Below are positions 10,042 through 22,713 of a DNA stretch of 64,000 bases, piece after piece (position 1 is the stretch's first letter; each line of letters begins with the position of its first letter). The notes under the pieces are model-generated. The model had not been told where the DNA came from. It did not search any database and was given only the letters and a program-made list of their open reading frames with translations. Source of the DNA: Tubulanus polymorphus (taxonomy: Eukaryota; Nemertea; Palaeonemertea; Tubulaniformes; Tubulanidae). The stretch covers positions 11,990,462 to 12,054,461 of the forward strand of contig NC_134034.1 in NCBI RefSeq assembly GCF_964204645.1, in the 5' to 3' direction. The position numbers were made by a program, and so were the translations under genes.

Positions 10042-10745
10042 GTGAGGAAAAAATAGTAAAAGTTGTTTAACCCAATATTGAGGGTTTCTCGCAACGATAT
10101 TCATCAAGACTGGAAATATAATCTCGACTGTTTACAAGCGTTCTGAGATCCTTGGAATTACCGTCAAACCAGAAATCACAAAATAATTAAACTTCACGTA
10201 TTTAGAACCAGCAGACGAATTTGTTTACGGAACTGATTCTATTTAAAGCGAGTATCGAATCGAATTAACTGCTTGTGCAGAACAGGCTTTATAATAGAAT
10301 TCAGTAAATAATAGCTGCTGCAGAATTAGGCAACTCTTTGATCATTTTTAACAGTTGTAGATAGGCGGTAGGAGGAGGGAACAGCCCGGCCCTCCTGATT
10401 ATCAAGCTATATTCAAACGGATGAAAATGAACCTTGCTCGATTAAAAATTGTTACGAACGATTGCCGCATTGAGACTCATTCCTGTACAGCGGTGTTCGG
10501 CGCCGTGCGCAGCGCACGTGCGCGTCACACGAACGCGCACGCGTCCCGCACACATTTACGTGTGCTAACAAACCGGTGAGTGTCATTGACCCACTCAGCG
10601 ACGAAAATATCGTAAAACGGACGGGACGAAAATCAACAGATTTGAAATCTATTCTTAGGAAAACTATCATATTCGCCGTAGAAATCTCATTGTCTTTTTT
10701 TTTCTTGAAAATTGTAGAATAGCCGCGCTCAGACGCGGAGAACAG

Positions 10746-10842
10746 GACCCAGTTCCACAGAGTTAACTCTGAGTTAAAGTTAGCTCATTTCAATGAGTTA
10801 ACTCAGAGTTAAATCTTAACTCGGAACTTTGGAACTGGACTC
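10746..10842. mobile_element. Fold-back MITE family C, copy 1
   Basis: Begins GACCCAGTTCCACAG and ends TTTGGAACTGGACTC. The arms are built from GAGTTAACTCTGAGTTAA-type blocks that pair across a centre near CTCATTTCAATGAG. It is about 97 bp, lacks an ORF and matches the copies at 31184, 32879 and 43235. Confidence 0.75.
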
Positions 10843-12564
10843 TGATGATAAGTTGAAATCTCACTAACTCCACGTGCACCTGACGATCGACTGGCGATCG
10901 ATAGCGAGAGTTCGAAACAGTGTCGTTTTAATACAATTCGTTTTTTAATCTTCTGAATTCTGTACATAGTGGGTTTAACACTTTAATACTTGTGAAAGTT
11001 ATCTAATATTTCCTCTCAATCTTGACCATCTTTCTTTTGTTTTCCAATCCGACCTCCGGTTGTAGATCAGAAAAACCGCGGCGTCAAACAAGGGTACATT
11101 ATTGAACCCCTGCGTTTGCGTCGTACGTAGGCAATAAAATACGATAAAATCGAATTCACTGCACATTTTTCATAAATTTTTCATGAACCAAAGCACCGAA
11201 ATGAAGTGAACAGCAGAACTATCAATTTTAATAGCAAAATTTTATTTCCTTTGATTTACAAAGTCTATAGTCCGATATATCACTGGGGTCTTTGTCTCGG
11301 TGCTCAGAAGCGCGTATCAATTTAACTAATTAGCTGCCGGATTAATTGATAAAAACTGATTAATAATTGATATTTCTATCAACTCGATACGGATAGAGAG
11401 CTCGGAGTGTTATTATTTATTCAGTAGTCAAGAGAGCGCTCGGCGTTATAAAACCGTACATCACGTTACGTCACAATATACAACGAGCACAATGACGTCA
11501 TTACAACAATGGCCCACACACACGCGTATTGATAATCAGTTCGTTTGTAACGCATGTCGCCCCATCCTGTGTTCGGGGGGGGGGGATGACTGGAGCTTTG
11601 ATGTTTTAGAAAATTATCCTCTCTGAAGTGTTTAGATTCATGTTTTGACCACACGTCCACCAAACACAAACACGTGCACCCTTCAAATAGACAACTTTCC
11701 TCGGGTATATTCATCTCATGTTCGTGAGACAATTTTCGACTTATAACCCTGGAAACTCACTTGGCCCAATGAGAGCACCCATGCGAGCGACCAGTATAAG
11801 CCATTTTAATTCAAGCTTCAACAACCTTTTAAACCATTGGATCATCTGCAAATAGTTCATTGTTTATTCATATTCAATTGGAAATGTCTCAGGTGAAGTT
11901 CTGAACACAATATGTGAAGAGTGTACGATCAGTTTTTAAAAGTTTAAAAATGATGAAAATGTCTAAGGTCTGGTGTTTGTAGTTCATTTTCAATCAAAAA
12001 TATCCCAGGTGAAGTTCTGAACACATAACAATTAGTTTTTGAAAATGTGCCGATGAAATGTCTAATGTCTGCGTTCATTTCTCGCCTACTATCAGATTCA
12101 ATTCATGCCTGACTTCACGCTTACGATTATTACAAGGCAGGAAGGGAAAAAACTGCCAAAATTCGACTTTAATTCTTTCCTAATTATATGAATAATGTAA
12201 ACTTTCCGCTTCTACGAGAATCAATGCTTTACATATATACACGCTGTCTATTCTACAGAGTTCGGGGGCGTTCTTTTATAGACGCTCGCGCTCCGGGGAT
12301 GAATTGAACCAGGTGCAAAAATCCATTTGAAAAAAAGACTCAATCGGATTTGATTTCGACGCGTACAATAGATTCCAAGCGAGAGAGATGAGATAGAGAG
12401 ATCTTAGTTTCATTGAGCCTTAATAACGTATCGAACGAGTACGCGTCCTTCGCAGTGGAAATGTTCACTTTACACCCAGATTGTACCGTATAGGCTCTGA
12501 AAGGCTGCTGTAGGCGGCTCGTGGAGCCCTTTTGATCTTAAAATGTAGGAATTTACCCTCTTAT

Positions 12565-12715
12565 TTATTTGATCGGTAGATTAGATTTCATTTCTTTTAG
12601 TGTCCCTTACAAATGCATCACACCTGCCGAGGAGCGGAACAGAGCCCGGATTTGATTTTGAAATCGGAAAACTAAGTACTGATACATACGAATAAAGATA
12701 CATATAGTTGTAGCC
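12565..12715 (+). repeat. Dispersed repeat family A, copy 4
   Basis: Contains GTGTCCCTTACAAATGC, CACACCTGCC, GAGGAGCGGAACAG and TTTGATTTTGAAATCGGAAA, then ACATATAGTTG, in the same order as the copy at 2470. Confidence 0.65.
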
Positions 12716-14166
12716 TTTTAGTCAATGGGTGAAACAATTACGACATTTCTTGTCAAGCTGAATAACAAGGGAGTTAAGTTGATTTTATTCAAGATTTACA
12801 TCAATTTCGTTCGTTGTAGACACAAAGCTTTCTTGATATAGAATTGACATTTTATTAGTTTGAACATTTAATTTCGAAGAGGTATCGATCAAAATAGATG
12901 CATTAATCTTTAGAACGGGGGGTAATACGTGATTTATGGGAGGCGTTTTATAATGGGGGGTTTTATGAAGAATGGGCCACGTACTCTCAAGAATCTCGAT
13001 TTCTTGTTCAATTTTCACACGCGTAACGACAGTGGATTCTATTATTACCATAAAGTTTATTATGGATGATTTCGACTGTTCTACAGTTGGTTGGTCGTAA
13101 ATGTAAAAATCCTCGCGATTAGATCCATTTACAACTCGGCTGGTGTCGCATGAACGTATCAAATTTCGAATGATGATCGTGGCTGGAGATGGTATTGTTT
13201 TGGTGTATGTGCGTGGACGCTGGCGGAATGAGTGGGCCGTCAAACGACGACATCAACACGCAACGAGATTTCAAAACTGAATTCGATATAATTCACCACT
13301 CGCTTCATAATCGCCTACAAATCACGAATCGTCGTCTGCGCGAGTGAGTGTGGAGCGTGTTGTGTGTGTTTAATATAAGATCTGGTTAATTTAGCGACGT
13401 CTTGGATTTGTTTCGCGTCGCGTTTGAATAGAACTGGTGCATTTCGCACGCGCGTCCCTGACGTTAAATTGCCTCCGAGAACAATCGAACACAATTCAAG
13501 AAATGGCCGCTTTAACATTAGTGCGCGCCTGTTGAGAATGAGAGCTGGCCTCGGGCGCCTTACTACGCGCATTTTTTCTCTATTCAACTTGTTAAAGCAA
13601 AACGTCGACGAAAAGGTCTCAAGACGATTTTATTGTTACCGGTGTTTAGAAGTTTGTATTGTGTATCAGGATGGCTGTGACTCTCGGGCGTCTGAATATC
13701 ACCTGCTGCCTGATCGGAAACATCGTCTGCAGTGGTTCTGATTTCCGTGTCGCTTCCGCAGTAAAAATACAATGTAAACAATTCTAAGGTTTCTACAGAT
13801 ATTCACGTTTTAACCTCTGTCGTATCATCACAATACTATTTTATTCTGGTAGATCTTACTATATTCGTTTTCTACGGAATTAGCATATAGTACATAGAAA
13901 TAAGGTACCTTATTACTTAACTGCCGTATTTCTATGTTCATTAAGCATCATGGGATGTCAAAAATGCGCATTTTCTGTTACAAGGAGGTCCTTACGAAGA
14001 GAGTAATCGTTGTAAAGAACCGTGTTAACCTGGTGAACTCAAATACAAATAGTACTTTGCAGGTTTACTTGATTTTATTTTAAAGACAATACGAGCTTTC
14101 GCTTCACAATAAATAGTATAAGTAGATTCATCTCTAAGCTCTTGTTTTTAACAGGATGTTATATCT

Positions 14167-14308
14167 GGGGCCAGTTGCGCAGTCATGAGACTTAAGTCCA
14201 AAAGTAATCTAAAATCTTAAGACTGGTCTTAAGTTGTTAAATTGGCTATAGAACAAAGTTGGTCTTAGACTGGTCTTGAGTCTAAGCCATGACTATGCAA
14301 CCGGTCCC
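14167..14308 (+). mobile_element. Fold-back MITE family B, copy 2
   Basis: Starts GGGGCCAGTTGCGCAGTCATG and ends CATGACTATGCAACCGGTCCC, an imperfect inverted repeat of about 20 bases. Inside are AATCTTAAGACTGGTCTTAA and TTGGCTATAGAACAAAGTTGG, shared with the copy at 42504. Confidence 0.75.
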
Positions 14309-14309
14309 T

Positions 14310-17300
14310 GGAAGTTAACCTTCAAAGTATATTCTATTTGTCATTAGGTTATCCTTATTTATTTAGGGAACGATTTGATGACCTGGTCACGGGTCGTATG
14401 TTGTATATCATAGGATTACATGACACTTTCGAGCACTTATCCCACTACTTGAGCTTCGACGAGTTATGAACTATATCAAAACCAGTCGAAACCGGAAGTC
14501 GCGTGGCGGATGAATACAGACGATGCGTTAATATCTAATCCCCTTTGTTTGGTGCACGTGTGCGATACAAACTATCACTAATAATTTCACCCGAAGGGCC
14601 AACCTCGTGAGTTTCCGTCACTAATCGGATAAGTGGTCCGCGTCCGCCCGAGGTCGTTCGGCATCTTCCGTCAATAATCGCATTTTCGTTCGCGTACTTT
14701 CTTCATGTAATACAGCCGGTTAAATGTAGCGGAAAATCCGCCAATAAACCGCCCCTGATTCTCCGCTCGCAGTGGGTCACTACACGAGTTAAATCTTTTA
14801 AAAGCTCTTTAAACTCTTAAATATCGATCCAGCTGTCGCGTGTGAGTCCGGAGAAGTTTCTATTACATCGTTCCCCCTCACCTTTAATTAATAAATACTT
14901 GTGAATCACAAGATTAGGTTCGTAGGTCAAACTGCGTTTATAACTAGAACGAATGAAAGCCTAATTGGAATAATGTGGATGATTACTTTAAGTTCTAACC
15001 AATCTCATCGCCAGCATAAGTTGATGCTTTCAGATGGCCATATACTCATCCCAAAAATACATGTTACGACGTAGCTTCACTTCGTTTACAACAAGCCGCG
15101 TTCGTTCACACTCTACGTTATTTTAGAACGGTTTTAAATTTGGTCCGTTCCACTTTAGAACCGAGCGTTCACACTAGCGAAAAGTCCGGTCCAAATTGGT
15201 CCGTTCCAACCGACCTAAAAAGACCGATCCACCGTCAATTTGTCACGGTATGACGTGATAGACTGGTAGCGTAGTCACTGCTGGGTGACCCCGGTAGTAG
15301 CGGAGATTCATAGTTTTAGTGACAGATGGTTGAGTGAGGTGATAATGTACACACAGAACTACTGATAACAGAACAAAACTCTCAGATAGCGAAACGTCAC
15401 TGTGAATGTTTGACGTCACAGTGCCGCGGCTGCCGTGTTTGCCCTCTTCTGTTCAAGGGTATAATAATGCAGACTTTTTTTTTCAAAAAAAACATTCTTC
15501 CCGATTTGTCAAGGTTACGTAGAACAATATTCCAAGGCCTCAAAGTTGTAAACAATACGTCGGATTTCTACCGGTGTGCCAGAGACCGTGTCACGAGTTA
15601 CTAAATTGGTATCGCGAGCTTAACGTCTTCTTAATCAGTGCTTCAATTTTCCTATATTAAGTCAAACAACTTGTTTCGTTCCGTGCGGGGGGTATTTTGG
15701 TTATGTAATGGACACGTTCAGGAGGAAGGTTATCCCTTTTCGGCAAATTTTTGACGGCAAATGTTCGTAGAATTAAAGTCAATGGTTTATTCTCTAACTT
15801 TTCTTACGTCCTTGAACCAAGTTGTGTTACGGTTGTTGTTTCGGCGATTGTGACAAGATGTCAGTCATCGGCTATCATCAGCGCTTGACCAGGGGCGATA
15901 TCCGTTTCTCGAAGCGTTTCAGGGGGCGCTTCGCGAGTATAAACTCCTCGGGTATCACTTCAATTGGTATAATAACCGACGTTGTCTATTGTTGTAATTA
16001 CAGTAGCGTTACGCGTGACGTCATACGTTAACGGTGTTCAGTTTCACGTCGGGTCGACGTCTCTTTGTTGCCGGAGACAATGGACGAACCGCGTGAAACT
16101 GACTGGGATGCTCGAGCAGTAACACCCCTACCACCGGCCGGCCACCTGTCAGTGGGAACCGCAATCCGTACTCGCATACCGCAGTAACCTCCAGCCACAT
16201 GCCACAGTGGACTTTGATGGGTCCAATTCCATCCAAGGGCCCTCCTGCCATTTAGAAATGTCTGCCATTTTTGGAATAGCAGACGAATTTCGTAGTCTGA
16301 CTGGGACGCTTTTGAGAATCGCGTTGCTTTCAGGCTTCAGACCCTCGCTTACCAGGGAAAGCTCTATAGAATCCGCTACTTGGGACTCTCCATTTAAACT
16401 CTGACCCTTATTTCCATCTGGATGATTTCCAATCACTAAACATCCCCTTGTTCTAGGTTTTTCCCTTAGGGCGGAGTATGACCCGAAGTAAGTACAACTC
16501 TTACTAAAAACAATTGATCCCTCTCAGATTTACGTCTAGCAAATAATACGACATTTTGCTTATCGTCGACTTATCGTAGTGTCGATAAAACGTCAACTAT
16601 CGGATTACGCTAATTAATCCCGGGGATTACGTCGATAAAACGTTTGTTGCCCGTAACGCGAACACAGTTCCTATCTGAAATCCGTGCGCAAACATCTCAA
16701 ACTGTTTATTGTTGCTGTCAACACGGAAATGTGCGTCGTGGGATCGCCATTAATTCTTGCCAAGAGGCAATTTGTTTTAATTGGGGACTCGTAGACCAAA
16801 CAAAGAGTCGGATTTTTATCGCGACAATGAATCATTGCATAAATATACGGCGACGGCGAGCGAAAAAAGAAGTTCCCGTCGATGCTCGGTAATCCCCGGA
16901 GAATTCCGGACGGTCGTACGGCGAAATACGCGCGCACGTCGTCCCGCGGGACCTTGCTCGCCAGAGACAAAAGTGCAATTCGGCGCGACCCGACGTAGTC
17001 GGCTAAGATAAGAGCTTAAATTTGATTATTAGTAATACACCTGATCCGGGAGATGATTTTGTGATTATGTAGCCGCGGGCGAGACAGTCGGGCGCCAGGA
17101 ATTCCCCTGACGATACCCCAGACGATATGCGCTCGTACTGCGACGCGACGAGAATTCACTAATTTCGTCCATAAACTCAATTACCTTTTGTGAAGATTCG
17201 GTTTCCTATTTTTAATTAAGAAATATCAGCTCCCCCCCCCGCGATGACACTTCAGTAGAGACAATTCGTGGTTCGGTGCAATCAGTAATAGTCGTGTAAA

Positions 17301-20300
17301 TCTTCTTTGATCTCATGTCGGAATAAATTGACATTTTGTGTAGTCTTTGTTTTCTGATTTGTCTGTGACCTCCTTTCGTTCGATGACGTAAAAGAAAAGG
17401 CCCACGGGCGGATCCAGGGTCAATGGAAATTTAGGGCCTTTTCTGTGCTGCGCTACAATTCGCTGTTCATTTTACAGAGATGTTCTAGAATTGGTAAAAG
17501 AGCTAATTATTGCCACTACATATTTCGGCATTTTTTCAGTTGTTCAATCGTGATTTTGATCTTGACTCTGAACCCAGTTTCACAGTTGTGTGGGTTTAAA
17601 TTCAACTCGGGATCCAGTTCGACAGTTGGGTTTAATTTGACCGTGGATCCAGTTTCACAATTGTGTGGGCCTAATTTTAACTATGGATCCAGTTCCCACA
17701 TTTATATATTTATGTCCAATCTCTGCGACCAATTGATTTTACTGTGAACTGGGTCCAAATACGTTCCTTATCTACATGAGATTGAGATTCCCCCTCCTCA
17801 GTTTCAGTGAAAACAACTCTGAATCCGTTTACGGCGAATGTTCGGAAAATACTTGAAGAACTTTCCCACAAACAAATGATTCGGATGTTAAATCTCCATT
17901 TCACCGCCAGCGCTTAAAATAAGAAGACCTCAAGCGCAGACAATCGGACGCGCCGGGAGATTAACCAGATATCGAGGTCCGATGAGTTAATTCAATTGTT
18001 GAAACACGCGTGCGCATAATTAACATAATAACAGGCGTGCGCTCATTGGCTAATTAGACGAAAATGAAATGTCTAATCCAATCTACAATGGAGAATTGTT
18101 AGATTTAACTGACGTAGTAAATAATCACATCTGTCCCAGAAAATCGGCATCATCTTTGTGGGGGGGGGGGGGGATTCTCAGAAGAAAGATACGTAAAATT
18201 TGAAGAATCGAGTTTGATATCGAGTTGTTCAGTTCAGACGATTTGGATCCGCAGTTGGATCACAATTGAGATTGATAAATGGTTTATTTCGTCTATTTAT
18301 TTTGGTTCCAGTTCCTCTTGGTAAGTACCCGAGTCTCATCATTGGGCGTTGAGTAAGTTGTTGCTGAACAGTCGTCGAAGTTGTTCAGGGACCATGATCC
18401 GGACAACTTATCCAAATGGCGACTTTACACTCAGTAAATTGAATTGTGAATGCAAATTGGACTAAATTTAACTAAACAATTGAGTTGACTTCAATTGCGA
18501 CGACTTATCCAAATGATGACTTAACATTTAGCGAATCCTGAATGGGAAAAACAGATTTGGACTCAAAAATAGAGATGAATTAAGCGATTAAGTGGTGACT
18601 TATCTGATGGCGACTTATGATATAGAAATATTGGGCACTTTTTTCTGCTATTTTGGACGCTTCATCAAAGCATAGTCTATAGAAAAAAGTCATTTTTCCG
18701 TAAGATCAAAGTCACCATTAATGAGTGGTCGCTTCGCGTGCGCTCGTCCAGCTAAATAGATAATCATTAATCCTGAACCGCAGCGGCTGCACTCGTTAAT
18801 CCGCTCTTTAACACGACCAGCCGCACGCGCCCGAGTAGAATAGAACCAACATCTTCACCATGTAGCGGAATTAATTCGTAGCCAAATTCCTCGACAGATT
18901 GGACCGAACATCTGCCCCCTCTATAGAATATCTGACCATCGACCCACCCGCCGCCTGACCGTCAAACAGAACGACACCCGCCGCCTGACCACAATGACCG
19001 CCAAGACGCAAACAATATTTCGATACAAAATAACTTTTCTTCGAAAGGCCAAGCGAACAAACAATATTCTTCGATTCACTTCGCGTACACTTCCACGGTC
19101 TTTGGCTGCTTGGGATAAGACCAGACTGAGCATGATACAGGGCCACCAATCAATAGGCCTCTTATTGTGTTAACTATGTTTCAAAATCTGGACAAAGGCT
19201 CACGGCGGGGACACAACACTGGACCCTGCGAGTTAGTATTTGACTAGATGATGAGGTCATTTCGACACGGAAACTCAAATTCATAAACTGGAAATATGGA
19301 CTCTGAATCGAATATTTTGTCGTTTGAGAGTCCATGCTGGAACTGAACGATTCTTCAAGTACATGTATACACCAGTGGTCACTCACAAATATTTGCGGTC
19401 GAAAGATTTCCATTTAAAAAAGTCATTAACTTCGAAACAAAAACAAACAGAGCTCGCGGGAAACATGCTTATCATTTTGTGGGCCTGAAAAATAAAACAT
19501 TCTCAATAGTGAACGCATTATTGTTTGGTGGTCGGCACGCGCGTTTGTCACTGACCTCACCACCTCCAAGGGGCGCATCCACAACCCTGTATTCAAACTG
19601 GATTCAATCAATGCCTCAGTCATTCACAGACTACACAACAATCGCCAATACAGATTTTATTGTTCTGTGTTGATCTGGGCGACATCATCTCGGACACCTG
19701 GTCGCGAATAACATCTTCCAAGATGTGGCACTGATAAAGCACGGAGTTTTCCATCGAAAATGCGCCCAGATTTTAATCGGTGGCCCTCGAATAACTCAAC
19801 AGTCAAATAAGCTCAATCCCCCAGAACTAGATAGAAGTTCAGTTCTGTGGTTTTGGTTTTTGTTTCAAATTGCGTTACAATACAGTCAAAGTCCGTTTCA
19901 ACACTACCAACCCCTTCAACGTTTTTCAGAGAACAAATTTGCTCAATAAAACCCGAATTCATTGGGAATTTCATGCTTTATAACACGCAATTCGGTAATG
20001 TTTTTCCCTGGATATATATCTGAATTAACAGAAGTCACGAAGTTTTGAATCTCAAAACTAAAGCCGATCAAATATTTTCTTCCAATACGGCAATTCTGTG
20101 GCAGGTGCGCGCTGCGGTCATCAACGCACAATGACTTCCGGTACTTCAAGATGGTCGTCTGTCCATTGTTATATCGATGGTTTCCTAATCGGCCAATCAG
20201 CGGGCTGCTTCATTTGAAACACACCGCCTCCCGTCATAAATCCCAATCTTAAACCATCGACACCTCGTCTGCCAATACACGTTAACATTTCATGTCCGTA

Positions 20301-20650
20301 TAGTCCATGGTAAAGGTCGCAAGGACATAGCAATCACGTATTGTTTTAGAAGGTGAAATATGTTTTTCATATTTCGAATTGCAGTTCCAACATTTCGTTT
20401 GTTTGTCTTGCTCGAAGTTGTTCGGAGCTTGGTTTCGGCCAAGCTTGAGTCATTGAACCTCATGACAGGACCGCGGGCCTTTAAAGTGTTGGGAAAGATT
20501 CCTTTCAAAATAAGATGTCAAATAAACTTGACATGAACCTATATAGAATGTAACTGACCAACTGTGCAGCTGGACCCCACTATGCTTGTAGCTATGATCT
20601 AGATCTTTGGTATGTTTGTGCATTCTAACGATTATGATTTTTGTGTAATT
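14310..20650. other. Intergenic DNA upstream of NeuroD
   Basis: No coding exon is supported. It must contain the non-coding first exon, promoter and intron of the NeuroD gene, which could not be pinpointed. Visible items are TGACGTCA palindromes at 15411 and 16016, a run of G at 18162-18175, the family-C2 array at 17567-17760 and a sequence near 19922-19947 that recurs at 29420-29445. A 95-codon minus-strand frame at 16149-16436 was not recognised. Confidence 0.5.
17567..17760 (+). repeat. Family C2 tandem array, ~60-bp unit
   Basis: Three to four copies of a unit with GGATCCAGTTTCACAGTTG, TGTGGGTTTAA and TTNAACT, ending near GTGAACTGGGTCC. It shares the end motif of the family-C MITE and is the inverse of the array at 24418-24725. 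Confidence 0.65.
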
Positions 20651-20654
20651 TCAG
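20651..20654 (+). other. Splice acceptor before the NeuroD coding exon
   Basis: TAATTTCAG ends at 20654 and the start codon lies 26 bases downstream. This matches the common NeuroD gene structure with an intron in the 5' UTR and an uninterrupted coding exon. Confidence 0.65.
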
Positions 20655-20680
20655 GTTTTCATTTTTGGTTTGTCGAGAAA

Positions 20681-21898
20681 ATGCCCATTAAAAGCGAGAC
20701 GGACTCGGATGCCGCGTCGAGCATCTTACTCGATCTGGAGGACGACATGCTTCTCGAGAATTTAAACGACGAATTCCTGGCCGCGCAGAGTCTCGACGTC
20801 GCCGACGACGACGAACAGACTAAAGACAACTCGGACGATAGCGGCGAGAACAAGCCGAAAAAACGCGGACGCAAGAAAAAAGACGACAACAACCCGGACG
20901 AACCGAAAATACCGAAAAAACGCGGACCGAAAAAGAAAAAAATGACGAAACAGCGAATTTTCAAGTTGAAAGTACGACGCGTGAAAGCGAATACGCGAGA
21001 ACGTAACAGAATGCACGGTTTAAACGACGCGTTAGATGTTTTACGTGAACACGTTCCCTGTTACAGCAAAACTCAAAAACTATCGAAAATAGAAACTCTC
21101 CGTCTGGCGCGGAACTACATCGACGCGCTGGCCGACATTTTGAAAGCCGGTCGTAAACCGGATACGATCGCGTTCGCGAAACGACTATCGAAAGGACTAT
21201 CGCAGAACACGATGAATCTGGTGGCTGGGTGTTTGCAGCTGAATCCGCGAACGTTGTTACCGGATAACGAACTGGCGAAACAGTATCCCGGATGCAATAT
21301 GTACCAGCAGCCGATGACCGGGTTCAATCCGAACGGGATTTCATCATTACTCGGGTTCCCGCCGTTCTTCCCCGGAGGTATGCCGCAGGACGTCCATCAT
21401 CGGCCGCAAATGCACTCTCCGCCGCTCGTGCCTTCCACAATCTGCAATAACAACAATCCGTATTCGCCACCAGCGCCTCTACCGGTCGCTAATAACATTA
21501 TGACGACATCCAACGCGAACCTGATGACGTCACGAGCGTCGCCTGTGATGTCCGGCGCGCCGATGATGCCCCCTAGCGGCGTGTCGACGCTCAGCCCGAT
21601 ACACGCCGATAATTTCGTCGCAGATTTGCCGACCGGGTCGATGACGTCATCGACGAACTATCACGTGCCGTTCGTATCCGGACAACCGAATCCGAACGGG
21701 CGATTGTTGACCGGTAATTACCATGACAACGACGTATACGTCAACAACGCGATCGGTGCCGACATGGACGCTATGCAGTACATGAAAAACGTTCCCATTA
21801 ACGGACAATCGTCAGTGCCCCCTTGCGGAGCTGACATGAACATGTTTCAAACTCAAGGTCATTGCTTGGGTATGTTCAATTACGATGGTCAATTTTAA
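20681..21898 (+). CDS. NEUROD: Neurogenic differentiation factor (NeuroD family bHLH transcription factor)
   Basis: A 405-residue nuclear DNA-binding protein that, as a heterodimer with E-proteins, activates neuronal or endocrine differentiation genes at E-boxes. Residues 1-55 are acidic. Residues 56-95 hold two Lys/Arg blocks (KKRGRKKK and [12 protein letters not shown]), a likely nuclear signal. The bHLH spans about 99-154, with the basic region [17 protein letters not shown] and helix 2 containing [15 protein letters not shown]. The Neuro_bHLH region just after it ([20 protein letters not shown]) is diagnostic of NeuroD rather than neurogenin or Atonal. The tail is rich in Pro, Asn, Met and Ser and ends in a short aromatic motif, as in activation domains. 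The start is set at ATG 20681 because an in-frame upstream extension crosses a splice acceptor. It is intronless in the coding part. Which vertebrate NeuroD paralogue it matches is not meaningful for an invertebrate single copy. Confidence 0.95.
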   Translation: MPIKSETDSDAASSILLDLEDDMLLENLNDEFLAAQSLDVADDDEQTKDNSDDSGENKPKKRGRKKKDDNNPDEPKIPKKRGPKKKKMTKQRIFKLKVRRVKANTRERNRMHGLNDALDVLREHVPCYSKTQKLSKIETLRLARNYIDALADILKAGRKPDTIAFAKRLSKGLSQNTMNLVAGCLQLNPRTLLPDNELAKQYPGCNMYQQPMTGFNPNGISSLLGFPPFFPGGMPQDVHHRPQMHSPPLVPSTICNNNNPYSPPAPLPVANNIMTTSNANLMTSRASPVMSGAPMMPPSGVSTLSPIHADNFVADLPTGSMTSSTNYHVPFVSGQPNPNGRLLTGNYHDNDVYVNNAIGADMDAMQYMKNVPINGQSSVPPCGADMNMFQTQGHCLGMFNYDGQF

Positions 21899-22057
21899 AA
21901 CGCGAATTTGATTTTCAAAATACCCACCGATAAAAAACTATGAAAGGGACTACGTTTTTAGTCACATAGAAGGATAAGACTTACGAAAAAGACTATAGTT
22001 TTAGTCATTCGACTAAAAGGCTGAAATCTCTCATATATATATATTTTATATAGAAGA

Positions 22058-22229
22058 AATAAAACACTTTATGTGACACTAATATGCAATATTTGTCTGT
22101 ATTTTAACCCGAAACTTGCAGTATTTAAATCCAATATTGATGATAACGACTCATTATGCAAATCAGATATATCTATATATATCTAGCTATATATTTAATT
22201 TTATAAACACGTGTACAAATGTAAATAAA
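22058..22229 (+). terminator. Polyadenylation signals of NeuroD
   Basis: AATAAA occurs at 22058-22063 and 22224-22229, about 160 and 325 bases after the stop codon, in AU-rich 3' UTR-like DNA. Confidence 0.55.
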
Positions 22230-22538
22230 ACCGATTCATAATTATTATTATACAATATATCCACAGACTTCTTCAACTTTATTGTTTAGGTTTTAGTGGA
22301 CCATCATCTTTTAACTGGTTACAGGCTCAACACGAGAATGGATTGGTGTTTGGCCCAAGTTTTCAGGTTTTGCCTATAGATAAATGTCTATCCTGACCAT
22401 ACATAGCGTAGTATACTTTCCGAGGGATGATTCTAAAGGACTGGGTATCACAGTTATCCCTATACTGATAAATCCTTAGACACGCTGAGCCATGTTTTAC
22501 GTAATGGTATAAAACATTGACTTAAAATTGATACCTTG

Positions 22539-22713
22539 TTTCTCATTTCTGGTGAGCTCAAAAGTTGACCCGGCCGGCCGTCTATCTACCCTGTACATTA
22601 CTTTTTCAAGATCATGATTAGGCTAACAATAACAGACCCGGCAGTTATAGAAATGAACTGATTACAAATTTCATTACGGTTTACAAAGCGACCCGGCCGA
22701 ATAGGAGAAACAA
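22539..22713 (+). mobile_element. MITE family D, copy 1
   Basis: Flanked by CTTGTTTCTCATTT on the left and GGAGAAACAAG on the right, which pair. Inside are GACCCGGCCGGCCGTCTATC, TACCCTGTACATTACTTTTT, GATCATGATTAGGC and CAGACCCGGCAGTTATAG. The reverse complement of this order appears at 39786-39976 within a TTC41 intron. Confidence 0.75.

Larger units (their letters stand above)
10050..14160. other. Intergenic DNA, repeats only
   Basis: No gene is supported. Contents are one family-C MITE, one family-A copy, a run of G at about 11576, a perfect TGACGTCA at 11493-11500 and paralogous short stretches around 11880-12070 sharing AGGTGAAGTTCTGAACAC. A 150-codon minus-strand open frame at 12785-13243 lacks an ATG at its beginning and any known domain. 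Confidence 0.55.

Noticed and set aside
12785-13243. 152-codon minus-strand open frame
   Set aside because: It begins with TTG, not ATG, has no recognisable domain and lies in AT-rich DNA where long frames arise by chance.
16149-16436. 95-codon minus-strand open frame with mixed composition
   Set aside because: No family motif, no flanking splice sites of note. It could be a fragment, but nothing supports a call.
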